A stretch of DNA of 64,000 bases from Apoda limacodes. Lineage: Eukaryota; Arthropoda; Insecta; Lepidoptera; Limacodidae. Location: NCBI GenBank assembly GCA_946406115.1, contig OX291550.1, forward strand, positions 3,710,803 through 3,774,802, given 5' to 3'. Position 1 is the first letter of the stretch. Every line of letters starts with the position of its first letter. Shown here one piece after another: positions 13,101-25,100 of the stretch. The notes under the pieces were generated by a model. It searched no databases, was not told where the DNA came from, and saw only the letters and a program-made list of their open reading frames with translations. A program made the translations under genes and the position numbers.

Positions 13101-16100
13101 AGTTTCTTGAAGTGTCACCCGGCAAACCAATTTATAAGACGTTGTCACGTCAAAAAACAATAGTATGAAACTATGACTCCACGTTTTACCAATAAGAAAG
13201 AAAGTATTATCCAACTAAATACAGAATCTATTTTTGAAAACAACCTGTTTGACTTAGCAGGTATTTATTATAATATATACACACCGGCACAATTAGCGTA
13301 ACACAAAAAAAGGATTTGAACGAATGGCAGCAGGTTCTCTTTACTGATGAGTGCAGAGTTCTTTTAAAACAGATCGATGGGAGACAGCGAATATGGAGAC
13401 GAAAAGGAGAACGCCACATACAGTCTAATTTTGAACACACAGTGGCTTATGGTGGCGGCTCGATTATGGTTTGGGGAGGGATATGTTTGGGAGCTCGCAC
13501 GGAGTTAGTGATAGTCACAGGAGGGACCATGACAGCAGATCGATACATCAGAGACATTTTAAAAGAACATGTTGGAACATTTGCCCCATTTATTGGTGAC
13601 GACTTTATTCTAATGCAAGATAATGCTCGTGCTCATAGTGCACAATCGGTACAGGCATATCTGAGCCACGTAGGTATACCGGTGATGCAGTGACCAGCAA
13701 ATTCCCCCGATATGAATCCGATAGAGCATGTCTGGGACTTGCTAAAAAGAAGGGTTAAATCCAGAATGCCACCCCCCAACAATCTGAATGAACTTGGAAA
13801 CGCATTACTTGAGGAGTGGGAGCGGTTGCCTCAAGAAATCATCGATAACATAATCTGTAGCATGCCCAGACAAAAAGAAACCGTAATCAGAGCAAGAGGG
13901 GGAAACACTCGTTATTAATTTTGCTTTAATTTTATTGTTAAATCATTTAATGCTTACTTTTTTTTTATTTTTTGTGATGGTTCATTATCATCTAAAAATT
14001 TCACTTATTTCAAATTTCTTTATTTTTCAATAAAAAATAACGAAGACTTTTCAAAGTCGTTGTTAAAAGATGTTAATCAATTTGTTATTTTGTGTCTAAT
14101 TACATTTTCGTCAAATATATGCGTTATTATCTCATAGTCTCACTTTTTTTTCTGTTCCGCTAATTGTGCCGGTGTGTATATATTTGTCGTATTGCCATCA
14201 CTACCGTCGTTTATAAACTGTCAGTTTGTTTACAAACACTTTCAAATACCTTTTTAATCGTGAAATATTAGTTTTTATTAGGTTTTAATCTCTTTGGTGT
14301 TAATAAATATGAATGGCAAGCCAAGACGCAAGTGCGAGGTGTTTTATGTGTCGAAGAAAAACCGTGCCATATTTTTCGCCAGATTTCCGTTAGACATAGA
14401 TCGGTATGTAATAACATTGTTTAGTTACTGTCCCCCTTATTTAGTTTCCCTTCCGCCTTATGGTGTCATCAATATTTTGTATGGGATTTAATTATTTTTT
14501 TCAGAAACCCATCGTGTGGGGTATCAAATGAAAGGGCTTGATGAGCCGGTTCTAAAAATATACCACACTATTACCTTTGGGCTACTTTGTTTCTTAAAAT
14601 CCAAAAAGTATTTTCAAAACATACTAAATTTGGGCCCCTCCAGGTAGAAGACGGCTCAGTATTTTTCTGTAATGTATACCTTAAATGATAGTTTTTATCC
14701 TCATTTTTAACCCCCTTAAAGCAATTTGGAAAGTATTAAAATTAAGTATTTTTTTTTAATTCAAAAATAATATTAATATTTAATTAGTGTGGTATATTTT
14801 TAGAACTGGCTCATCAAGCCCTTCATTTGATACACGGTGGGTTTCTGAAAATTTTTTTTTTAAATCCCATACAAAAAATTGATGACACCATAACCCTGCT
14901 AAGGAAAATATTTTGAGGAACTGTGGCTAAAATTATTGTTTTGCCATAAGTACCGGTGTGCTAAACGGCTAAACTCTACATCGATTTGCGATTTTTTTTT
15001 GAGTACACCTAGGACTATGAACGTTCTTACCTGTATAGGAGACATGTACAGATAAACTTTCAACTTTTATAAAATAAGTAAGGTCTGGCCGTCGTGGGCT
15101 CTTGCTCTATATGGGAGACAGGCCCACCTCAACTCAAAACGTAAATATATGAATATTACTTCATTTCAAAATGTATGCTCTGTTGCAAAGGGCAATTCAA
15201 ACATTTATCAAGTGTATCCGGAAAAAAGAAAATATTTTGTAACATGTCCACTTATCATACGTTTTCTCAATCGATACTCGCTAGAGAGGGTGCTTATAGT
15301 TATGAGTGAAATTTTAGATATAGAGCAGTTACAACAACGTCTATGTATAGGTATGATGTTTGTTTGTCTGTTTGTATATGTATGATAGATAATAATATGA
15401 GTATGTTTCTGGAGAAGGCAATGTCTATAAAGACACATTTAGCAGAGGGGAAATAAATTTAAAGGCTTTCTATCTTTTATTATGACTCCGGTTAGATTCG
15501 AGTGTAAGTTTCTGCATTTAAAATAACATTACTTTTTTGTAAACAAATGAAATCTTTATACGATGACTAAAGTTGTCTCTTTTACTTAAAATAATTGCTC
15601 AATTTTTACTAAAGTTCTTTTAAACAGCGCCTCAGTACTTATTACTAATAAAGAAATGGATATAAATGTTTTAAATAATACCAATGGTTAAAGTTTGTGG
15701 ATCCGGACATGGTTTTACTCACTGTGATACTGAGAAACTTTAAACCCCTGTACATGATGACTATTAAAAACGCAGAACACGCTTTACTCCTAATTTCCAA
15801 TTAAAAAAATAAACACTTTTTTAATGTTCTAGACTTTTACCAGTCCAATCCAGACTTACTTCTTATACTTTGTATATAATTGGCAAAGGGAGTAGGTATA
15901 CATATTTTACCGGTCTTCACTATAATCCTGGTGTTTACGACTTATGGAACATATGTATATATGTTGCAGGCATCTGGTTAAACTTCATAGTTACTTTACA
16001 TCAAGAATATCAGACTCAAAGTAAGTTGTTGTTAAGACGAATCATGGTCATAATCAAGCATAAAGACTGTAGGTGGGCTGCAAAGCTCAAAAAAACTAAT

Positions 16101-19100
16101 AACATTGATCGTAGTGCTGAATGCCTAGTGTGATTTTTTTTTATTACTACCATTTGAGTAAATATACGAAATAAATGTAGGAAATTAAACAGTGCTCATA
16201 GTGAACGTATTTTTATCTATTTGTTTTTCTCAGACGACTATTATATATAACTTCCTTGTAACCAGTCTCATTACGTGCAGGTAGAGCAGGTGCTAGGACC
16301 TTAATCACTCTCACGGGCTTTTTCTTGGTAAATTTTATTTTCTCTAAGCACAGTGCGCGTTCTTAGAACCTACGTAATGACGTGCCTATTCTATCAAGTA
16401 TGTATAAAAAGCAGATTTGTTCAAAAAAAGTACAACGCGTACATACAAGCGAACATTTTTGTACCTTCTGTCAAAACTTTTTAATTTATAAATTCTCTAG
16501 ATATCTGTAGCACCATCTGGTGGTAGCGATGTCTTCTCTACTTCTATTCCCACCATTAAAATTGTGTTTTGGTGAGTTTATTCATTTATTCACCTTATAC
16601 ATATTTACTCGCAAATATGATGAAAAACATTGTCTGTAGCACGGGCCGAACGGAAATTACAAACTCGAGTCATTAAAGCCTTTGGCCTTAGGCTTCTAAA
16701 TAGCATCTCGTCTCCTTACCACCCTTAATACACAATGTAGTAATTGGTCATAGTGGTCTACTGTTGGATGTAGTCCTTTCCTAATGAACGCCACTATACC
16801 CGGTTCTCCCGCCATTCTCATCCAGCCACTTCCTATCCTGTCATTGGTCCACTTGGCGAGAGGGCAACCCACGCTGCGCTTACTAATCCGTGGTCTACAA
16901 TACTCGTATGCCCCAACGGCCATTAGTTCTGCAGTATGTAAATATGACCTGCCCATTGACAATTGTTCGGAGTTCCTACAACTTTGCAACAAGCAATTTA
17001 GTCGTGCAATGTAATAAACGTCATCATTGAAATTCTTATATATCTTTTATAGATATATAATATATTGTACAAACAGGTTTCTAATCAATCAAAAACTGGT
17101 CATCAAGCTAACTTCATATATCTGAAGAAATCTTTGAGTTTCACTAAAGAAATTCCAATCCTGTGCTAAAACAAGATAATTTTGGCGACCGTTACATCAC
17201 ATTACAAGAGAAAAATAGCAATTTTTGGAGAAACTATTTTTTATCCACGTGTTACAACGGAAACCTAAATTCAAGATACAAAGGAGTTTGGAGCTGATCA
17301 TTTATATTGAAGACAATCGATTGCCTGTAGCTGCCCGGATAACGAAACATCTAAAGTATCGTTCTGGATTGCTGGAGATTGACTTCAATTTCGTGAGTTA
17401 AGTACCATTCCTTTGTTCTCCTGCAAATCTTAAATCACTATTACCTAACAAAAATATCCATGTACCATTAGTTCCTTATAAGTAATACCTAAATAAAACC
17501 CATAAACAAAGCCATCCACTTGTGCTTGGTAGATAATTTGCCAGTTCATTACATTTTGTAAAGGAAGATAAGTATCCCTACGGTTCAACATTTATTAAGT
17601 TTTTCATTCATTTTTAAAATAATGTCTAAATCTATCGAAAATCATTTGTTTAGTGTCAGTTCAATAAGTAAGTATATATATATATAGTACATAAATTTAC
17701 CAAAAATATAAGATTTGATTGTATTTACAGTAAATAATTAATAAATACCTGCCTAACTAAAGTAATTTTATATCTTCCTATCTGTGGTTCATAGTCATTT
17801 ACACGAATAAAAAATTTGGCGTATTTTACGTTTTCTCAACGCATTCCGCCGAACAGTTTCAGATGCTGTTTGTCTGACGCTGCTACTGCTAGCAAACCCC
17901 GCGTACGGCCGACCGCGCCGCCGCCGGGAGCATATGCAGCAAACCAGCTGCATCTCAGCTTCAGCTACACATTCCGGCGAGTGAAGAGCATAAGATAAGC
18001 GATCAATTTACTAAAAACCTAACACTAGTTTTATTAACTTCTGGTTTCAATCAAGTCTTGTTGACTGCTGTCCTAGTTTATATTTATTTACTATCCGCTA
18101 TTTGTTATATAAATTAGCTATATTTGCCTTAAAATGTCGAAAGACGGTGAAAGATCAAGTTTGAAGGATTTACAACTAAAACGCAGTTCTATAAAGGGAC
18201 AAATAACAAAATTTAAATTTTATTTGGACAAAACAAGTAAAAAAACCGAACTTACAGATATAGAAATTGCGGAATTAACTTTAAAGGTCAGTAAGTTTGA
18301 AAGTTTGTCTACAAGATTTGATGAGTTGCAAACTGAGATAGAGGTATTAAATTCTGGAAATATTTTGCTTGAAATCGACGAGAGAGTAATTGATTCTGAC
18401 ATTATTCAAAATATAGCAACAGCTAAGACATTTATTAAAAATTACCATACTTTCAGTAATGAAGAAAGGCGGCAAAAATCAATTTAAAATGATAGTTCTG
18501 AATTTGATTTAGGTATCAAATTACCAAAAATACAAATTTCGAAATTTGACGGCGCATATTTTCGTTGGCTTGAGTTCCGCGACACATTTATCAATTTGGT
18601 TCAATAGTTCATAACAACAAACAACATTCATAACAACAAACAAATTACAGAAATACATAAATTTCATCGTACCTCGAAGGCAATGCGGCACGTATCATTT
18701 CAAATCTCGAAGTGTCTACGGACAATTATAAGGCAGCTTGGAAGTTGCTTTGTGATAGGTACGATAATAAAAGATTGCTTATCGATCACCATTTAGATTC
18801 ATTATTTAATATTCAACCTTTATCCCGCGAGTCTGAAAATTCATTACGTTTTCTAGTTGACCACGTCACTTAAAATCTTCGCGCGCTCACTAGTCTAGGC
18901 CAGCCTACTAACCAATGGGATATCTTGATTATATTTATGTTGTCTTCTAAATTGCATAATAACACTATAGTAAAGTGGGAGGAGTTTCGAAACACCTTAG
19001 ATGACGTACCTACTTTAGATCAATTCAAAAAATTTTGATTTATTTTGGGATATCTTAGGATGCGAACAACGCTCCTTGGGACTTACTCAGGCAAAATTAC

Positions 19101-22100
19101 ATAATTCTAAATTAGGATGGGTCATAGCCGGCCCAATAAACACATTGAAAAAGAAGTTATTAGATTTCTGAAGGGTCGGCAACGCGCGAGTGATGCCCCT
19201 GGTGTTGCAAGCGTCCATAGGCTACGGTGACCGCTTACCATCAGGCGGACCGTAGGCTTGTTTGCCATCTTAGTGGTATAAAAAAAAATTGAAGTGGACT
19301 GACAAAATTCATTGCAATCACGCTATAATTTTAAATTCTACAACTAAAATTCATGATATGTTGACCAAATTTTGGCAAATTGAAGAGCTGCCCCAAAAGA
19401 CAGTTCACAGCTCAATGGAAATGGCATGCGTAAAACATTTTATTAAGAGTACCACGCGCTCCAATACTGGCAGATTTTGTATGAAGTTACCCCTAAAGGA
19501 CTCCCCTGACTGCCTTGGAGACTCTTATAACCAAGCTAAAAAATACCTATTAAGTTTAGAAAAAAGATTTAAAAAAAATCCAGAGCTCAAGGCTCAATAT
19601 GTAAGCTTCATTCGTGAATATTTGGAGTTGGGACATCTCAGCGAATCTGATACATCTATACCAAATCAATCATATTTTTTATGTCATCACGCTGTCTTGA
19701 AAGAAAGCAGTTAATCCACTAAGCTTAGGATAGTGTTTGATGGCTCAGTTCCTACATCCTCCGGATACTCTGTCAATGTCATCCTCATGATAGGCCCAAA
19801 TGTTCAGGACTCTCTTTTTTCCATACTGATTAGAGCGCGACAATATAAATTTCTACTTACAGGTGACATTGCTAAAATGTATCGACAAGTTGAAGTTCAT
19901 AATGAAGATCGAAATTTACAGTTAATCTTATGGAGAGAAGATGAGTCCAAGCCTATCAAAACGTTGCTGCTAAATACTGTCATACTTACGGTACCGCAAG
20001 TGCCAGCTATTTGAGCACTAGATGTCTTTGGCAGGTCGACGAAGAGTGTGAAGATGAATTTATAAAAAAAAACATTCAAAATGATTTCTATGTAGATGAC
20101 TTAATATTTGGCTGTGATGATGAAAATCAATTAAAATACATACAAAATTCAATTGCTAAAGCTTTAAGCTCAGCTTGTTTTCCTTTAAGAAAGTATAAAA
20201 CTAACTCTACAAATTTATTTCAAAATTCAGCCCTAAATACGAAAGAAAAAATTAACTTTTAGCGAATCAACTAGCACGTTCGGTCTTGTATGGGACCCAT
20301 CGAAAGATACATTCAATTTTCCAATCAAAATTCCACCCCAAAGTGACGAAATAACTAAAAGAATAATACTTTCACATTCTTTCAAAATTTTTGACCCATT
20401 AGGCTTATAAAGCCCGTGCATAATCTAACCCAAAATTTTACTTCAAAAATTATGGTTAGAGGGCGTAGAACGGGATGAACCAATAACAAAGGAAATCAAA
20501 GATGAGTGGTGCGAGATATCTACTAACTCCTGTGCACTGTCGAAAATGCAAATTCCTCGTAGAGTTCTCTGTGACATTTCAAAGGTCGTGGAGCTCCATA
20601 GTTTTAGGGTGCCTCGCAAAAGGCTTACGGCGCTTGTATTTATATAAGGTCGCTCAATGACAATAATAATGCCACTGTGAGGTAACTGTGAGGTAACTAT
20701 GTGCCAAATCGAAAGTAGCGCCTCTAAAGCCTACTATACCACGATTAGAGCTCTGCGCTGCCATTCTGTCCGCAAAGCTTTGCAAAAGTGTTCTTGAATC
20801 CATACGGTACACTATTTCACATGTTGTACATTGGTGCGACTCTTCTGTGGTTTTAGGGAGAATAAATGGTGACCCTAGTAAACTTAAACAATTTTTGGCA
20901 AATAGAGTTGCTGAAATTCAAGACTTGACTAATCCCAGATCTTGGCGATTTGTTCCAAACTATTTAAACGCAGCCGATTATATTTTCTGTGGCGTAAAAG
21001 GGACAGTGCTTTATGACTTGGATATGTGGTGGTCAGGTCCGCCCTATCTTTCTAAAAACGAAACTGAATGGCCTAAACTTAATAGAAGTGAAATAGAAAA
21101 CTTACCGGAAGTAAAGCCGCATATCACTATTGTTCCTGCAGTTGTATTTGATTTCAAAAGGTTTTCTACTTTTAATAAACTTCAAAGAACCTTTCATATA
21201 TTTTACGTTTTTTACATAATTCTAAATCTAATAATAAAAATAATAAACTACCAGGTATATTAACAGTTGAAGAGCTTAATAATTAATTTAATATCATTTG
21301 CAAAATTGCTCAAAAACAATCTTTTTATATTGACTACAATAAATTATTGCAAAATAAACCCTTAAAATCTAAATCAAATATTTTATCATTATCACCATTT
21401 TTAGAAGAAGATACAAATTTAATACGAGTCGGAGGGCGATTAGGTAGATCTGATTACACGTACGAAAAACAACACCCTGTGCTTTTAGATTCTTCACATC
21501 ATGTAACCAAGCTTTTTTTTGAAAGCGAACATATTAAAAATTTACATGCCGGCCCACAATCGTTATTAGCAACAATTAGAGAAAGAGTGTGGCCAGTCAA
21601 TGGTAGAAAACTTGCTAGACGTGTTGTGAAAAATTGCGTAATTTGCACTCGTGTTCGCGGTCTCACTTTATTTCCTAAAATGGGGGATCTACCTCCTAAT
21701 CGTACATCCGTCGATTTTCCGTTTATATCGGTAGGAGTAGATTACGCCGGTCCTTTTTTTATTCTTAATCGTAAAGGAGGCGGTGCAAAATTAGTTAAGT
21801 GCTATTTATGTTTATTTATTTGTTTACGTTTTAAATGCATACACTTAGAAGCTGTGTGTGACCTATCAAAAGATGCTTTTATAATGACGCTTCGCAGATT
21901 TGTTGCTCGACGCGGAAAGCCAACGGAAATATTTTCCGACAATGGACGAAATTTTATTGCGGCTTCTAAAGAATTTAATAATTTTCTTAAATCTAATAAT
22001 AAATCCCTATCTGAGTTTGTTGCGCAGGAGGAAATAAAATTTAGTTTTATCCCAGCTTATGCTCCTCACTTCGGCGGAATTTGGGAGGCCGGAGTAAAAT

Positions 22101-25100
22101 CCGCGAAATATCATATAAAAAGGGTCATCGGTAATAGTCATTTGACATTTGAGGAAATTTCTACTCTTTTTACTCAAGTGGAGGCAATCCTTAATAGTCG
22201 TCCCTTGTGTCCCATGTCATCATCACCAAACGATTTCCTGTCCTTAACCCCAGGGCACTTTCTAATAGGACGACCACTTAACCCTCTACCTGCACCGGCC
22301 CTGAACATGAAAAAAGGCTCCTTAAACCGTTATGCTCGGCTAGAAAAAATCCGCTTTTGGCAATGATGGCACAGGGAATATATTTCTGAATTACAACAAA
22401 GGACCAAATGGAAGATTGATAAGACAACGCTAAATATCAGAGACTTGGTATTGTTACAAGAAGACCACGTTCCACCGCTGAGTTGGCGTCTTGGACGGGT
22501 CTTGCGTTTATTTCCCGGACCGGATGGCATCTCCCGTGTTGCTGATGTCAGAACTACAAGAGGCTGCGTTCGTCGTGCATTGGTTCGTCTGTGCCCATTG
22601 CCTGCTGCTGAATCACTTCAAGCTTGAAAGTCTACTCCTTTCAACGGGGGGAGTTACGTTCGGAGTTCCTACAACTTTGCAACAAGCAATTTAGTCGTGC
22701 AATGTAATAAACGTCATCATAGAAATTCTTATATATCTTATAGATGTAGGTAGAATAATATATTGTACAAAAATGTTTCTAATCAATCAAAAACTGGTCA
22801 TCAAGCCAACTTCATGTAAAATTCAATAAAATCATATATCTGAAGAAATCTTTAAGTTTCACTAAAGAAATTCCAATCCTGTGCTAAAACAACACTTTAG
22901 CGTGCTTAGTCTGCGTGGGCTTAGTATGTCAGTGACTTGGGTTCTCTTTGGATTTCTTTATTATATTTTTTTAATGAAACTCCAAGCATAGTCCTTTTTA
23001 GAGCTCCCTGAACTACTTTTAACTTGTGGATCAGACCAAATGCTACGTTTCTCCGCAATAGGTCAAAACTGGCAAGACGCATTGATTAAAGAACTTCGTT
23101 TTGAATGGCTGACAGTTAAGGCTGTTCAGTATTTCTTCTAAATCAACGATTCAGAAGAACATCATAACTGCGAGTCAAAGTTGGGAAATTAACTCTCCTC
23201 CTAAGATATCCTCTAGTGCGCCGGTAATCAGTTTTGAGGATGGTAAATCTCCCTGTCGTACTACTCTTCACAACTAAATGGGCTTTGTCTACTGGAATTG
23301 TACTTATACGGTCATCGTAGCGTTTGTATATCTGCTTTACATCAGTAACATAAAATGTTAATAGTGACAAATGTTATTATTATTATTATGTATTTTGGAC
23401 CATTTTGGTACAAGTGGTACACTTATGAATGTCTTTACTGAACATGATATACAGTGATTGATAGCTGCTGTATAGAGGCTTTGTCATATTAAATAACTAT
23501 CATATTTTGATAATGTATTTTTCAGCTATTCAGAAGCATCGTCAAATTTTACTTTCTTTAAAATCTGGAACAAATTGTACATAATATTAGAATTATAATT
23601 GCTGGTGTACAGTGGGTCGGTCTACTCCTTTGTTACTCGGCTTACTACCAGTAGTAACACGGGTATTTTTTTTGCCCGTGTTACCACTAACTGATGTAGT
23701 AATTTTTATTTCCCATGTTATCTTTGTTGAAATTTCTTCACATTTTTGACATAATAAAGAAAGAAATATAATAATGAATCACGTTTATAATTTGCTTATT
23801 TTATAGTGATGTTGTTGTTGTTGTGTAGCAATGTTATTTGCTCGTGAGTTACATTAATATAAATATTTGCTTAGGTGTAATTTTATTAGATTTCAAACTT
23901 TAACAATATCGTCGAAGTGCCAGTTATCGTAAACAGCACTTTCAGCTGCACTACTTGTAAATTACTAAGAATTACCCATTCATTAATAAGGTAATTATAA
24001 ACGTGATTCATTATTATATTTCTTTCTTAATTGTGTCATAAAAGACAATGATTTCGGAAAACAAAAATAATGGCAATATGGGAAATAAAATTGTAAAGTC
24101 GTCCCGTGCTGGTACTGTTACTGGTAGAAAGACGGTTAACGAAGGGTTCTTCGTAGTTAACATTTTTTTTTAAAATAAAGTTTTCATCTGTTCAAGTATT
24201 GTTGTAGAAACCAACGTCTGGTTCGTTTCGATACGTCCCATATAAGTCACTAATATAAATAATACAAGTATGTCCTTGCTACTGATGCAAAGATAATGCG
24301 TGTCGGAGACAGAATCTACATTATATAGGTAACAGCATTCGATACGCTCTTAAATGGTATTCATTCAGTTAATGTTATACGTATTAATTATTAACGATTG
24401 TGGGCTGTATGAAAATACAATGAGCTAGGTCAATGATGAATCAATTAAAAAATGTGAATATTCCGGTAAAAACTTTTGCTAACTACACTGTCAAATTTTA
24501 ATCTTTATATTATTTTAAATGAATATCGCGGGAGCAAAGAGTTCACAATAATACAAGTGCAAATAAATTTAGAGGTATCCCTGAATTGAATTTAAATTTG
24601 TTTTGAGTGGGCAATTAGGATTTTCTAGATTTTTCGGTTTAGAAATTCGGAAGAGTTATCTAACATCCTACTAATATTACAAATGTGAAAGTTTGTATGT
24701 CTGGATGGATGTTTGTTACTCAAGCACGGATCAACCACTGGACGCATCGGGATAAAACTTGCATACATATAGGTTAGGTCCTGGAATAGCATATAGGCTA
24801 CTTTTTATCCCTAAAAATTCAAAAGTTCCTGCGGGAATAACTAAAACAGAGTTAAACGAACTATTGCTGTACCTATAGCATGTTATAGCAATTCATTGGT
24901 ATAACTAATAAATTAAATAATTGGAAATAAATTAAATAAATTAAATAATTAAAAAGTTCCACGCCGATAACCGAATTTAGGGCGGGCGGAGCCGCTGGCA
25001 AAGTCTAGTATAAAATATTTTGGCAGGCTATCTCGCCCATCTTGCATACCACTTAAGTGGAAAACAAGCATACGGCTCATTTAATGCTAGACAGTCACTG

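Larger units (their letters stand above)
12395..15108. mobile_element. Block bounded by 86-bp inverted repeats
   Basis: 12395-12480 and the reverse complement of 15022-15108 share about 86 bases with few mismatches ('gagcccacgacggccagacc' through 'acatgtctcctatacagg'). Inside lie a Tc1 element, a THAP-like exon fragment and a foldback element. The inverted repeats could be the termini of one 2.7-kb DNA transposon, or two oppositely oriented copies of a separate repeat. No target-site duplication is evident at their outer edges. Confidence 0.45.
16964..22891 (+). mobile_element. Bel/Pao LTR retrotransposon (copy 1), decayed
   Basis: Complete in outline: 5' LTR, primer-binding site, gag with DUF1759-like sequence, protease remnant, reverse transcriptase, RNase H, integrase, polypurine tract and 3' LTR, all on the + strand. 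The order PR-RT-RH-IN and the gag type identify Bel/Pao. Coding frames are interrupted by several stops and frameshifts, a deletion between gag and protease, and a LINE 3' fragment at 19138-19288. It sits in LINE family C, whose two halves flank it. An ACA is common to both flanks; a clean 5-bp target duplication is not certain. Confidence 0.88.

Noticed and set aside
23143..23370. Minus-strand frame ending SYDVLLNR as a host gene exon
   Set aside because: It directly adjoins LINE C on the same strand and has no recognised domain or splice context; it is more likely degraded LINE sequence.
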